Below are positions 35,901 to 47,173 of a stretch of DNA of 64,000 nt, piece after piece (within the stretch, counting starts at the first letter, position 1; each line of letters opens with the position of its first letter). The position numbers and the translations under genes were made by a program. The DNA is taken from positions 1,426,001 through 1,490,000 of the forward strand of contig JAPEHQ010000004.1 in NCBI GenBank assembly GCA_027405735.1, read 5' to 3'. The stretch comes from Mucor racemosus (taxonomy: Eukaryota; Mucoromycota; Mucoromycetes; Mucorales; Mucoraceae). The notes under the pieces are model-generated. The model was not told where the DNA came from and searched no databases. It worked only from the letters and a program-made list of their open reading frames with translations.

Positions 35901-36888
35901 CAACTTGCTCAACAACCTGCTCAACTTCAGCCATCATTTGCTCCTCAACCTACTGGTTTCAGTGGTTCTCAACCTACTGGTTTCAGTGGTTCTCAACCTA
36001 CTGGCTTCAATGCTTCTCAACCTACTGGCTTCAATGCTTCTCAACCTACTGGTTTTAATTCTCAAACTACTGGTTTCCAAAATGGATTTACTGGACAACA
36101 ATCAACTCTTGCTGCTGGTCGTCAAAGACCTACACCTGCTAATAGTCTTCCTTTGGACCCATCTCTTAGTCAATGGCAACCTAATCAACAACAATCACAA
36201 CCACAACAACATCATCATCAACAACCACAACAAACAGGATTCCAAACTGGCGCCATGTCGATTGGTAATCAACAACCAATGCAAACTGGGTTCCAACCTC
36301 AACAACCTCAATTACAACAACAAAATTCATGGCAAGCACTTCAGCCTCAAATGACAGGTTTCCCTGCAAATAGTCAACCTGTAGGTGGTAATAATTATCA
36401 ACAACAACTTCCTCAACCATTGGCTCCTTCTTCCGCTGCTGGACAGCAAGGGCTTCAAAGATCGCAAACAATTGGTGCTCAACCTACTGGCAGACATTGG
36501 AATAGTGCTAGTAAGTTTATATTTATATTTTATGGAATCAAATGATGTAACAGTTGTACTTTGTAGCTGCTGATAATCCATTCGGATCTCCTACCTTATC
36601 TCCTTTGCAAGCACAAATGACAGGTGTTCAATTCTCTACACCTAGTCCTCAAGCATTCCATCAAAGTCCTTTACAATCTCAACAACAAACTGGTTATATG
36701 CAACCACAAATGACAGGTTTCCCACCTCAACAACAACAACAACAACCAGGCAATAGCATTTTCACTCCTCAAGGTTCAATGCAATGTAAGTTAAAAACTA
36801 TTCAATTAAAGTATCAATTATAAACTAATCAATATATTATAATTTAGATGGTCAAACTGCTTTCCCTAATAGTCAACGTCCTTGGTAA
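32946..36888 (+). CDS. SLA1: Sla1 endocytic adaptor (6 exons)
   Basis: Clathrin and cargo adaptor of actin-driven endocytic patches at the plasma membrane. Exons are 32946-33140, 33216-33521, 33580-35299, 35359-36510, 36567-36785 and 36848-36888; phases agree, giving 1210 aa. Domains: SH3 at about 3-62 and 68-125, a PTB-like Sla1 region at about 175-275, a third SH3 at about 327-388 (DELSVEENEQIYVLDYE), a highly charged predicted coiled coil at about 415-535, SHD1 at about 541-598 (TWTDRSGSFKVEAQFIDF), which in yeast binds NPFxD cargo, and the SAM-like SHD2 at about 637-697 (FDWFMIIGIPMQ). The tail is Gln-rich with QPTGF repeats at about 934-977, further TGF motifs and one NPF near residue 1128. 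Repeats of the form xxQxTG are phosphorylated by Ark/Prk-type kinases in yeast. Confidence 0.94.
35938..36066 (+). repeat. In-frame 24-base tandem repeat in SLA1
   Basis: Five units encode QPTGF followed by SGS or NAS, and a sixth reads QTTGF. Units differ mostly by single bases, so the array expands and contracts in frame. It provides clustered QxTG phosphorylation-type motifs. Confidence 0.8.
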
Positions 36889-37513
36889 ATTAATTATCAA
36901 ATTATAATAAAATTTCATTTTTTTCAATCCATTTTTATTGCGGTATATCGTAGTGCTAATCTTTAAAGAATTTTTAGCAATGAAAAAAGACATATTTTAG
37001 TATAAAGATATAGTATTGAAATCAATCAGCAGGTGCTACTCTTCCTATTGATCTTTTTATCAATGCTTTTGATTTATGGAATTTAAATGCTATTCAATAT
37101 TTAATAGTAAATTCCCACTTTTCACAGAATTATACATTTGTTTTGAAAGGTTTTTTCGAGATCATGACGATGAATACTTTCATAAAAGATGAATATCAGG
37201 CTACACTTTCGGTGTATATTTTTTTGTTTCTATTGAGTATTCACTAAAACGATATTTTTGTGAGAAATCAGGCTGTAATCATGAATTTCATAGTAATACT
37301 TAATATTGTAAAACTGCACTATACGTTTCAAAAGTTAACATAAACATAATTATATAATGCATTCCCAATTGACATCTTTTTATTATAATATTTTCGTATA
37401 TCCATGCAACGATGAAGCTACGAGGGGCATCGCCATGACATTCAAAACATCACTTTTTGCTTTTTTATATATATAATTTTTATTAATTCTAAGAAATTTA
37501 TAATACACATTTT
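36889..37513. other. Convergent intergenic region
   Basis: Spacer between the 3' ends of SLA1 (+) and the mL54 gene (-). AT-rich, with no ORF or repeat that I recognise; a 'tatatatata' run lies near 37466. Confidence 0.5.
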
Positions 37514-37972
37514 TTAATTCTTCTTATCCTTCATAAAGTTCATAGCCTTAATAGCATCTCTACTTTGTTTTCTATGATATTGACGGTTGACAGGTTTAGA
37601 GGTCTTTTGCTTGAGCTTCTTTTCATCCAATAAATCCCATAACCAATCAGGATATTCACTATCATCCAATGCAACTGGATCTTGCTTATCTTTTAAATAT
37701 TGAATGCCTTTCAAGACTGTACCTTTTGGTGCTGAAGAAGGTTTTCTTTGTGTTAAGGGTGTAGTAGTAGTAGTGGTAGTAGTGGTAGTGGTAGTGGTTG
37801 TTTCTATTATGTTTTTTTTTTATTATTGATTAACTAGGGTCCCGTTAAATAATAATAATTCATTCTTACCTGATGCAACATTACGAATGACGGCACAAGA
37901 GTGAATAAAGCTTGCGCGTGGTAAATTCTGACTGAAAATAGGTCTAGAAGAACGTACAATTGTGCTCAACAT
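37514..37972 (-). CDS. MRPL37: Mitochondrial ribosomal protein mL54 (2 exons)
   Basis: Protein of the large mitochondrial ribosomal subunit (yeast Mrpl37, human MRPL54). Exons are 37972-37870 and 37803-37514, total 130 aa. Residues 1-34 (MLSTIVRSSRPIFSQNLPRA...) are basic and hydroxylated without acidic residues, as in a mitochondrial presequence. The intron sits just after this. The second exon opens with a run of 14 threonines from ACT/ACC repeats. The conserved core follows: PKGTVLKGIQYLKDKQDPVA, YPDWLWDLLDEK and a basic C-terminal tail. Only 218 bases separate its start from the stop codon of the next gene on the same strand. Confidence 0.88.
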
Positions 37973-38190
37973 GATAAATGTATATGTAAAAATGTATGAA
38001 AAAAAAGAGAAGGACAGAAAACTTAAATGTCGGGGTAAGGGTATATCGTTTTTTTCCACTTTTCTCGGTCGTACCCCTTCATGTTTTGACCTGACGTCCA
38101 GTCACAAATGTCAAAAGTCCATCACAAACAGTTGGAGAGAAAGCACAAATAATGAGGGGAAAATGTAATTGTAATCAATTAATGAATTTA

Positions 38191-39014
38191 TTAGAACAAA
38201 AGTTTAATTAATCTTTCCAGTTTGTCAGTTTTCATAATATCATAATGATCTCCTGTCAATGTCATATCGAGAACTGTATGATCTTGATGGAATGCCTTTA
38301 AATGTTGTTCCATCGCTTGAGCTTGTTCATTATTAATCAATGTATCTTGTTGGCTTTGAGCAATAATGATAGGTTTCTTGTCCAATGCATTGGATGTTTT
38401 GCTAATGGGAGATGCTTCATAAAAAGTTGAATGGTCAGGCCCAAAAGCTTGTGCAATAAAATCAAGATAGGAAGGGTATGTCTTGACTAAAAGTGGAATA
38501 TCGTAAATGCCAGATACACCAACGACACCTTCAATGTATTTATGATAGGGTAATTTGATATCTAATAAAAGCATTAATGCAATATGTGCTCCTGCAGAAT
38601 GACCCACTAAATATATTTGCTTGGGGTTGTATTGTTCTGTGGGGTTATTATACAGGTACTCGATTGCTTTGCCAACATCTATAATATGATCAGGGTGTTG
38701 GATGGTGGGTTGCTCACCATTTTCTTTCAAACTTAATCTATCGAATACATGCATAAATATCTATCACTTTTATGCATTTACATGCTTTTTCTTAGTTACC
38801 TATAATTGACCGATGCACAGGAATATCCTAATTCACTAAACCCATTACAAAGTTGTCTATAATCAGCTTTATCTTCAGTTCTCCAAGCACCACCATGAAT
38901 AAACACAATAAGAGGAGAGCTTTTATCTGCTTGAGGAGGAAAGTAAAGGTCAAAGGATCTCGTATTCTCGTTTTCTGTAGGACCATAACATCGTGTAATG
39001 GTTGAAATACTCAT
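38191..39014 (-). CDS. Alpha/beta hydrolase, HGGxW (kynurenine-formamidase-like) type (2 exons)
   Basis: Soluble serine hydrolase. Exons are 39014-38800 and 38737-38191; phases agree and give 253 aa. The oxyanion motif HGGAW lies at 40-44 and the nucleophile elbow GHSAGA at 117-122 with Ser119. Likely triad partners are Asp203 (QSQQDTLIN) and His236 (GDHYDIM). HGGxW is shared with fungal Bna7-type kynurenine formamidases, which open N-formylkynurenine in tryptophan breakdown and NAD synthesis, but other esterases such as prenylcysteine esterases share it. No signal peptide or membrane segment is seen. Substrate remains an inference. Confidence 0.82.
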
Positions 39015-39320
39015 TTTTATAGATGACTCGACTGAAAAGAAAGCTGTGGGGAACAGTAGAGTGTTAAAAGATATATAACCAATCAAACTCTTGGGTACAA
39101 GGTGGAGAACAAATTTGAAATCATTACTACTGCACAAGAAATTTACTTTGGTTTAACAAAATATCAGTCAATGTTTAATTTAGACCAACAAAAAATGATT
39201 TGTTAAATTCACTTTGTTATCGAAATGTCTATATTTGTCATTCATTTCACTCAAATATGTCTATTTTTAATAAATCCAAGCAAAATGGCGTTTCAAATAT
39301 TTTATATTTTCAAAAAAATG
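39015..39320. other. Upstream region of the hydrolase gene
   Basis: About 300 bases of promoter-side DNA before the next R1 copy. No ORF was recognised. Confidence 0.4.
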
Positions 39321-39324
39321 AATT

Positions 39325-40812
39325 TTCATAGTTTGAACTTTCAAAATTGGAGCATGCCCTCTTTTCTATAACTAACCTCATACTAAACATTTTTTAAGAT
39401 ACTCCTTAGGCACTGTTATATAAATATAAATTAACTTCATTATGCTACCTGTCAGTAGAATTGTTTTATATTTCACAAAAGACTCAAAAACAAGTAAAAT
39501 TCACTGCTTTTTCCTTGAAAACTGGGTCTCACTTTTCATGCCTACTCAACTTTTTTTTTCATTAAATAACATCAAGAAAAAAATATATGCCAATGTACCT
39601 GAGATGTTCCACTTTAATCCAAAAACAAGTATCTAGAAATATCCTATTTTTTACAGTTGGTATTAATTTTTCAGCTCTAATGTTTCAGATTTTTACGCGT
39701 ATTTCACTGCTAAAGAGTTAAAAACTTTGAGGCTTCATATTTCTACAAAAAAATAAGCTATACTAACACTTTCTAATAATAAAACTTACTTGTTTTAAAG
39801 TGCTCTATAACATGTTTCAGTATAAAAAAATTCTGAACACCTTTATTTTTTTTCGTTTTTTTTTGGCATTTCTGTAGTAGGTTTCAAGGTATTGATTAAA
39901 TCAAACAACATTTTTTTTTATATTCATGTCATTACGCTCGTTACGTTCTCTTGGATCAAATTTAGTTTTTTTTCAAAATATTGATTTTTCGTGGAGATAT
40001 CCTTAAAAATGTGTACAAAAAGACACCTTCATTTCTAGCGTCCATTTTTCCCTTGTATACACCCTCATCCTAAATTCTGAACCTGAAAACAATTTGGACA
40101 AAAATATCGTTTTCTCTACAACAAATGCAGCTAAAAGCTTTTACAATAGCTCAATTGATAGATAATGGTTTTGCGCATTATCTCAATTAGTTATATTTTA
40201 AATATGTTCATAAAAAGTGATGTGTATATTCAAAAAAACCTCCAAAATTTCAATTGCATTTTATGCAAATTTTAATGTGGAATGCTTTTCTGATTTTGTT
40301 TAGATGTATGCAGAATTAAAAACTCTACAAAAGCTACTTAATACTCTAGGTTAACTTACTTTGTAGATCGTGAGCCATTGAACAATTTTGTTTTTTTGAA
40401 TCATTCTTCGTTCATTTCAACAAATAAATTTTGGAGTCCAGCTATCATCAGCTTCAAGCTGTAATGTGAATTATTATTTTGATTTTCTCTACGAAAAATT
40501 AATATTTTTTTCTAAAATAAAAAATGCAGAGTAGCAATCAGTTATTAGACCTATCTTGTGAATACAGAAATTAAGCCCTGGATAATGAGTTTTAAGTGTT
40601 ACAAAATTATAAACTATTATTTACAACTGCAGAAAACAAAGAAAAAAAATCCCATCCTTGTGAATATTGATCCAATTAACCTTCAATTATACATGATGGT
40701 AGATTTAAATATGTCCTACATAAAAATTCATGTTTCTACTTTCACAAATGACTGTGAATTGAGAAAACCATCAGCAAAACATGATATTTCTGTCCAATAA
40801 AACCACCTGTTG
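39325..40812 (+). repeat. R1 dispersed repeat, copy 3
   Basis: Sister of copy 2 at 14.2 kb; the two can be followed base for base through the R1 body, the downstream part and into the LTR. The short conserved opposite-strand frame is broken here by an indel near 40068. Confidence 0.8.
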
Positions 40813-41346
40813 TGTCCTATATTTTCATGCTTAATAAATAATACTTAAAAAAAGAATACAATTAAAGGAGAATGAATAATTAATCAGTTCTTCAACAACT
40901 ATATAATAAAAGCAAGATATCGTTTATTCAGATATAAAAGTATGACCTTTTATATTGATTTGACATTGAGATCCTGAGATGTAATTTAATAAAGCACTGT
41001 TGAACCATCAGATCTTTTTGATAGTAATCTATGGATGGAAATGGATCAGTCATAATTTAACTGTGCTTGCAGAGCTTGTGAATTGCCTTGTTTCAATGTT
41101 GCGCTAAATGTGCTTGGATGTTGATTTGATAGCTACTTGATTAATTAACCGCTGGGATGGAATAATATGGTATCATAATTGAGGTCCAAATGTTCTTGTT
41201 AATTGCTGCTGGGTATATTTAGTACGCTAAGAGTTTCTTATATCCGATATCAAGACTTTGAACTTCAATACATGCCGTAATCAATAGATTGTAAGATGCA
41301 TTGATACTGTAGAAAATGATAACATATGATACTTGATGAAATGTCA
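40813..41346 (-). mobile_element. Solo LTR, family C, copy 2
   Basis: Matches 15706-16236 in the same position relative to R1, so it was probably duplicated with it. The left edge (tgtcctatattttcatg) is clear; the right edge is decayed. Orientation is minus, judged from the 50330 copy. Confidence 0.55.
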
Positions 41347-41950
41347 AAAGAGTCTATATAAATAATCTTGCCAGAATATTACACTTTTATTAACAATACA
41401 TCCTTTGGATGTATTTATATACATTAATTATCACTATTACTAGGGTTTTACTATCTAAGAATATGATGTAAGTCAATGATCCGCATTGATTTACTGTAAC
41501 ACTAATTATAGACTGTGACCTTGGATGTGAGACCTAGGATAAGTATTGACATAACACTTGATGGCATATAACATAGCATATGATTCATATTTTTGCCAAT
41601 TAATGGTCACTCTTCCAAAAAAAAAAAAGCCGAACAATCTCCGGAAGCGGCCATCTAGTGATATTTCCAGACTTTAAATTTTTAGAAAAAATTACCGGAC
41701 AGCCCGGAAGCGGTTGTTTAAATATTTCAAGCAGCTATAAGATGCAGGTATCGAAATTTCATGCAAAAATTAAGGTTCGACTGTATTGCTATTAATTAAT
41801 TCAAAGGCTTATTTTAAGTAAAGCATAAATACAACCTACAACGTTATTAGCCTAATAATGTGTTTAACTTGAAAAGTATAATATGATACAACAGGATTCA
41901 AAAAAAGTTCATAAAATCACAAATTTAAAGGATTTATATATAAAAGCACT
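41347..41950. other. Spacer with possible transposon end
   Basis: The string CCGGAAGCGG occurs twice, at about 41640 and 41705, and 'ggttcgactgta' at about 41774 looks like the end of a Tc1/mariner-type element. The opposite end was not found. The left part contains 'ctatataaataatc' and may be an LTR remnant. Confidence 0.35.
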
Positions 41951-43089
41951 ACGGGCAACCTGTGCTGCACAAGATGATTTTGTTGTGTCCAGGTGGGCTG
42001 CACACTATAGCCTGATGAGTTGTTGCGCCCACTAAATAATGTCTAAGAAGATAACAAGATGCACATGGGCACAACAAACGAAACTGCACACGAGAATAAA
42101 GAAAAGCCTGTATGTGTAGAATTCTGTCCGTGTGCATGACATTAATCCCATGTGTGCATAATAGTAGAGTTTTCCATAAGCATACCATTATTTCTATTTG
42201 TGCATAATGATAAAATTTGATCATGAGCATAATGAGCTGATTGTATAGGCACAAATTGGTTTCTACATGATCATCGTGCCGTTCTCAAAATTCCATTGCA
42301 TTTTTTTACTGGAATGGATTTTTAAATTACATTTACTTTTATTAATATAAGTTATTATAGACAATAATACAATTCAATGCGTTGTTGATGTAGAGATGTA
42401 GAGATGTAGAGCAATACATACAAGAGCCAATATACTTACGATTATTATTATCTGTAAATATGTTTATAACTATAATAATGTTTACAGCAACAATAGTTTT
42501 TGCTTGAGGAGCATAAAATGAAATAACACTTACTGGTTAAATTTGTATGCAAGCCAAATTTAAAATTATAAATGTTACTTTATCATTCGTAAAATTTAAA
42601 TAAGTTAACCTTCTTTAAACTTACTATTTTAGTCTACGATTGTCAGCTGTAAAAAAATTTGTTTTCAAGTATAGCTACGACTAAAATTATGGTTATTAGA
42701 CAAAACATTAGGTTATTATTTTTTTGTTTCTATATCATTTGAAATTTTATCACTTTTCTGGAAGATTTCATGGTTTTGTAGCCAGTTATAACTTTTCATT
42801 GACTAGACATCATAAATATCATTGCCTTCGATTTGATCTGGTAATCAAGAAATGCGTCCAACAATACAGTAGAAAATAATGATATTATTTGCTCCTAAAA
42901 TGCAGTTAAATAAAAGTATTACTCTCTAATATAACGACTGCAACTATATTAAAAACATTAGTCCCTTATATTAGAATGCGTATTCAGATACAAGAAAAGA
43001 ATACCAGCTTGATAGTCTGATATGCCTTACCAAACAGTGAATATATCTTTGGGATATGAAAACAAAAAGAGAGAAACAACACATGTATA

Positions 43090-43589
43090 CAGTAGTCGCG
43101 CTATATAAGGCTAACTTTTTTGAAGAGGTTTTCAGCCGTATATAGAGCATAGCCGTATATAAAGTGGATGCCTGTGATACATAAAACAGTCCAATTTATA
43201 TATTAAGGCTATTGTTTATACCACCTGTTATGTCGGGACGCACAGACCATCTTTTAATACCTTCCTTTTCACCTCATGAATTCCCATTATCCGAATATGT
43301 AATGTAGTAAACTACAAATATCAATTTTGTTTGGCAGTCAGGTTAATCTTAAACATTATCTAAAAATCTAGAAATATTAAAGCAATCTGGTCTTTGCGAT
43401 TATTTTGCTCCTCGTGACGTTTTGAATGAGGCTAATTTTTTTTTAGCACAGCCTTATATAAAATAAGGCTAAAAAGGTTATTTCCCTGCTAAAAAAAAAG
43501 TTTTCAAAAACCCTAGCCTTATAGAGAGCATACGTTAGCCTTATATAGTATAGCCTTATATAGCGTAGCCTTATATAGCGCGACTACTG
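43090..43589. mobile_element. 500-base Tc1/mariner-type MITE, TA target duplication
   Basis: Ends are perfect inverted repeats over 24 bases (43090-43113 and 43566-43589), beginning CAGTAGTCGCGC. TA flanks both sides (43088-43089 and 43590-43591). The paralogous sites in X copy A (about 19290-19296) and copy C (about 46490) read acacgTAtaaaagg-like with no insertion. Subterminal copies of GCCTTATATAG recur with a 15-base spacing at the right end, and related text is at the left. No transposase is encoded, so movement would depend on an enzyme supplied elsewhere. Confidence 0.92.
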
Positions 43590-43782
43590 TAAAAGGATTT
43601 TCAAGACTTTACATTATTCAGCGCATTTAAAACCCTGCTAAACTGCACATTTCAGCCATTGTAAAAGCAGCATCATTATAGCGCCTGAACTATAAAATAA
43701 GCAAAATAGGCAATACATGTTACTATTATAATAGAAACATAAAATTTTCTACTAGAAAACCCGTCTGTCATATCATACATTC

Positions 43783-44501
43783 TGCAGTGGAATTACATAC
43801 TAAAAACGCTTGACAAAAATAAAACAACCTAAATTCCAAGTGTCGCTCATAAGATATGATGCCACTTGAAATGTAAACAACAATAATAAACAAACGCTTC
43901 AATTGAACACAATAACAAACGCATGCTAAAAATATGAAATACCCTTTTTGAACCATACATGTCGTGTAGATGATAGTACCCTTGATCACGGCGCAATCAA
44001 TTACACAAATGACATATATATCAAAACAGGATTCTATCCAAATCAATAATAATAATAAACAAAGATATCAATTTAGTTAACTACTCATCTATATCGAAGT
44101 TGCACTATCAATATAAATAAGATTCAAGCATATAAAAACTACCCCTTAAAAATCAAAGTTACATAAAATAGATATAACAGAAATAAACAAAACAACCATT
44201 TCCCAGAAGGTCGATATTGTCACACTTGACATACAATCCCTTATGGTCAGGCCCTACACAATTTACCCCTTAAAATATTAAATCAATAACAATGTACTCA
44301 AAACCGGAAGATTACTAAATATACATCCATTCAAGTCTAATGGTATCCAAGTTCTCCAAATCACTATGAATACCCTCATACTTTTCAATTATTTTAACTC
44401 TTCAGAAATCTTTTGTAATAAAAACTTTAGCTCATTATAATTGTATTATTTCTACTGCTTTTATTTTTTTATTTTAGTAAATAACATCGTCATTTACTGC
44501 A
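43783..44501. mobile_element. Solo LTR, family E (TSD CATTC)
   Basis: 719 bases starting TGCAGTGGAATTAC and ending CGTCATTTACTGCA, with inverted TGCAGT/ACTGCA ends. Target duplications CATTC lie at 43778-43782 and 44502-44506. Copies A (about 19104-19109) and C (about 47233) are empty here. A truncated inverse relative lies at about 49340-49535. No coding interior adjoins it. Confidence 0.85.
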
Positions 44502-45299
44502 CATTCATTAAAAAATTCAAAAACAAACTCGTGGAGAGACGCCGTAATTGAGCATAGCAAGATTAAACGGCTAAGTCTCTTTTATTATGGTATAAATAAG
44601 TTTTAAATAAAAAAGCATTTTTTTGAAAAACTTTTCTTATATTTAACCACGTACGGTCTGAAAAATCAGACTTTTTAGCGGATATTTTCGGTGACTCATT
44701 TTACCCTTACCAACACTCATGATTTTGATCAAAAAACAGAAAAATCAAATTTTGATACCAAAATCAACGTTTAAATATACTACATTGTGAGAGAAAATTG
44801 TAGCCATAGCTAATATACATTTTATAAAAGTTTAATATTAAATGTTAAGTAATGAAACTTAGCATTTTTGGCCCAAAAACGGATTTTTGATTAAAGGATT
44901 TTCATGTGATATTTTGCAATAAAAATGTTTGGTTTTTTTATTGAGCAAATAAAGCATTAAATTCTGTATATGTGTATATTTTTTGTTTTTATAATTGGTA
45001 GTATAATTAACTCTAGATTTGCAAAACCAAAAAAAAAAAATTAAAAAATGTCAAAATTGATGATCTGGACAAGAATAATTTTTGAAATTAATATTCCGCT
45101 TATAAGCTTTGCGAGTCTTAAAAATAAGAGATTTTATAATACTTGAGAAATTTTTCAAGAATTTACGATGCTGTATCCACTTGATTTGAGCTTATTACTG
45201 TAAATCTTTATACATATTAGTATTGTGTGGTAGTTTATTTGATGATAATATAGTCTTGCTTTATAATTATTGCGCTAGATGTAACGTACATTGAGTTTT

Positions 45300-45425
45300 A
45301 GTCTTACCCCTCCAATATCATAGACATAATCATGGCCATCACTGGGACCTATTGCCACTTTTTTACCCTCTTTGTCCCCAGCCAATTATTCAAGGCTTTA
45401 CCAGAACAAAGTTACTTTTGACCTA
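45300..45425 (-). pseudogene. Dynein intermediate chain WD40 relic in X copy B
   Basis: On the minus strand it reads LAGDKEGKKVAIGPSDGHD then YVYDIGG, followed by a GTAAG donor. It is a diverged version of the exon in X copies A and C, preceded here by stops and by the deletion described for copy B. Confidence 0.55.
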
Positions 45426-45700
45426 TAAAAATTGATTTATTAGTAAAATCAATTATTAATGATAGCAAGCTAATAATTAATAATTATGGTGTAACAGTAG
45501 CTATAATCAAGCTATGGTTATTAGATAAAACATTAGATTATTCATTCTTTTTTTTTGTTTCTACATCATCTGAAATTTTATCACTTTTCTGGAACATTTC
45601 GTGGGTTTGTAGACAGTCCTAGCTTTTCATTGAGTAGATACTGTATAAAAATAATTTCCTTCGATTTGATTTGGTAATCAAGAAATACGTCCAACAATAC

Positions 45701-46265
45701 TGTTTAGGACATAGACTAAACTGGGTACATGTATTACTAGTAGAAGTGCTCAAAGGGTTATTTAGACATGATACTTATCATCATAGAATGATGAGTATAA
45801 GGTGATAATAATGTATTGCAATTTTATTTTATTTAGTTATGTTACATTTAGTCTATGATGAAATGGTGTAGCCTGAGATCCTGAAGTTGAGCCAATCATG
45901 AACTCATTCCTGGAAATGGAATAAAGCTATTCCATTTATATAAACATTCACTGTCTAAAGTTAATCAAGTATGAATATCTTATATACTTAACTTGATTGT
46001 ATCCTACTAAACTTGCTCTGGCCAATCTATTATATCATCATGCTGTAATCAACCTGTTCCTCAAGACTATGAAATCATTCTTTCATACATTCTGTATTGT
46101 AGACTCTATACTATATCCACGCTTCCAAAACATCATATAAATACCCTGAATCCTGATGTCGTTCGAGATGGATTCATTATCTTTTTTACCTATGCTACAA
46201 TATACTCAATGTATATATCTAGTTTTAACTTTATCTTCTAGTTATTTATTGCGTATATTAAAACA
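45701..46265 (+). mobile_element. Solo LTR, family D (TSD AATAC)
   Basis: 565 bases from TGTTTAGGACATAGAC to ATATTAAAACA. Exact AATAC duplications lie at 45696-45700 and 46266-46270. X copies B (about 42866-42872) and A (about 19505-19512) are uninterrupted at the matching site. A 'tttatataaaca' TATA-like element (about 45935) suggests plus orientation. Confidence 0.86.
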
Positions 46266-46702
46266 AATACAGTAGTAAATAATGATATTTGATTCTAAAA
46301 TGCGGTTAAATGAAAATATCAGTCTCTAATAATATAACAACTGTTACCTATATTAAAAACATTAGTCCCTTATATTAGAATGCGTATTCAGATACAAGAA
46401 ACGAATATTAGCTTGATAGTCTAATATGCCTTACCAAACGGTGAATATATCCTTGGAATATGAATACAAAAAGAGAGAAATAACACACGTATAAAAGGAT
46501 TTTTTTCAAGGCTTCACATTATTTATCGCATTTAAAACCCTTCTAAATTGCACATTTAAGCCAATGTAAAAGCAGCATTACAGCACCTGAACTATAAACT
46601 AAGCAAAATAGGCGATATCTGTAGTAATCATAGAAATAAGAAACACACATTTTTCTACTAGAAAAACTAAGGATGATGTTGTCGAGCCCAGCTTATACTG
46701 GT

Positions 46703-47173
46703 TGTGGATTACATCCATTTAGATCTCCATTTTATCTGGTGTCTAACTTCAATTACCGCTGCGATAAATCAGGAATCACTTTGATCTGACATATCTGATT
46801 GATACAGCAAGTAATCTTATAACCGAGATGTGGATCCTAGCAAACTATATTTATTGACCTGTGATTTATCGAAAGAATGAGCATTTGGATATTGCGTGGA
46901 TATATTGGAATCATGCTTCTATGATTCAATAGTAGCATAATGATAGGCGCATGGAATATGGCCTTGCTTGACTTGCATGTTAAACATCATGGTTTGACAA
47001 ATGTTCTAAATTGGTAATTCGATTAGAAATTATGTATAAATAGAAGGACATCTTCCTTTCAAAGAAGAGTCAATTAAGTTCTACTTGATAATAAAAACTT
47101 AACGTTATTTAGTCGAATTCCTATTGTTTTTTTATACTTTTTTTCCGTGGTGAATATCTCTACCTGTTCCACA
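46703..47173 (+). mobile_element. Solo LTR, family B, copy 2 (TSD CTGGT)
   Basis: 471 bases from TGTGGATTACATCC to CTGTTCCACA. CTGGT duplications lie at 46698-46702 and 47174-47178. The sequence aligns with the LTR at 17712-18144, especially the first 150 and last 140 bases; the middles differ. The uninterrupted relative of its target is at about 20541-20550. Confidence 0.88.

Larger units (their letters stand above)
41955..45490 (-). repeat. X repeat, copy B (with MITE and LTR inserted)
   Basis: Reverse-orientation copy of X. It begins with the 47-base repeat block (41985-42250), continues through counterparts of 19.8-19.0 and 19.0-18.2 kb, and ends in the counterpart of 16.44-16.50 kb. Relative to copy A it lacks the stretch 16.51-18.19 kb, so the intron acceptor 'ataggtcaaaagtaa' now abuts the dynein-like exon. 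A MITE (43090-43589) and an LTR (43783-44501) are inserted. Confidence 0.75.
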
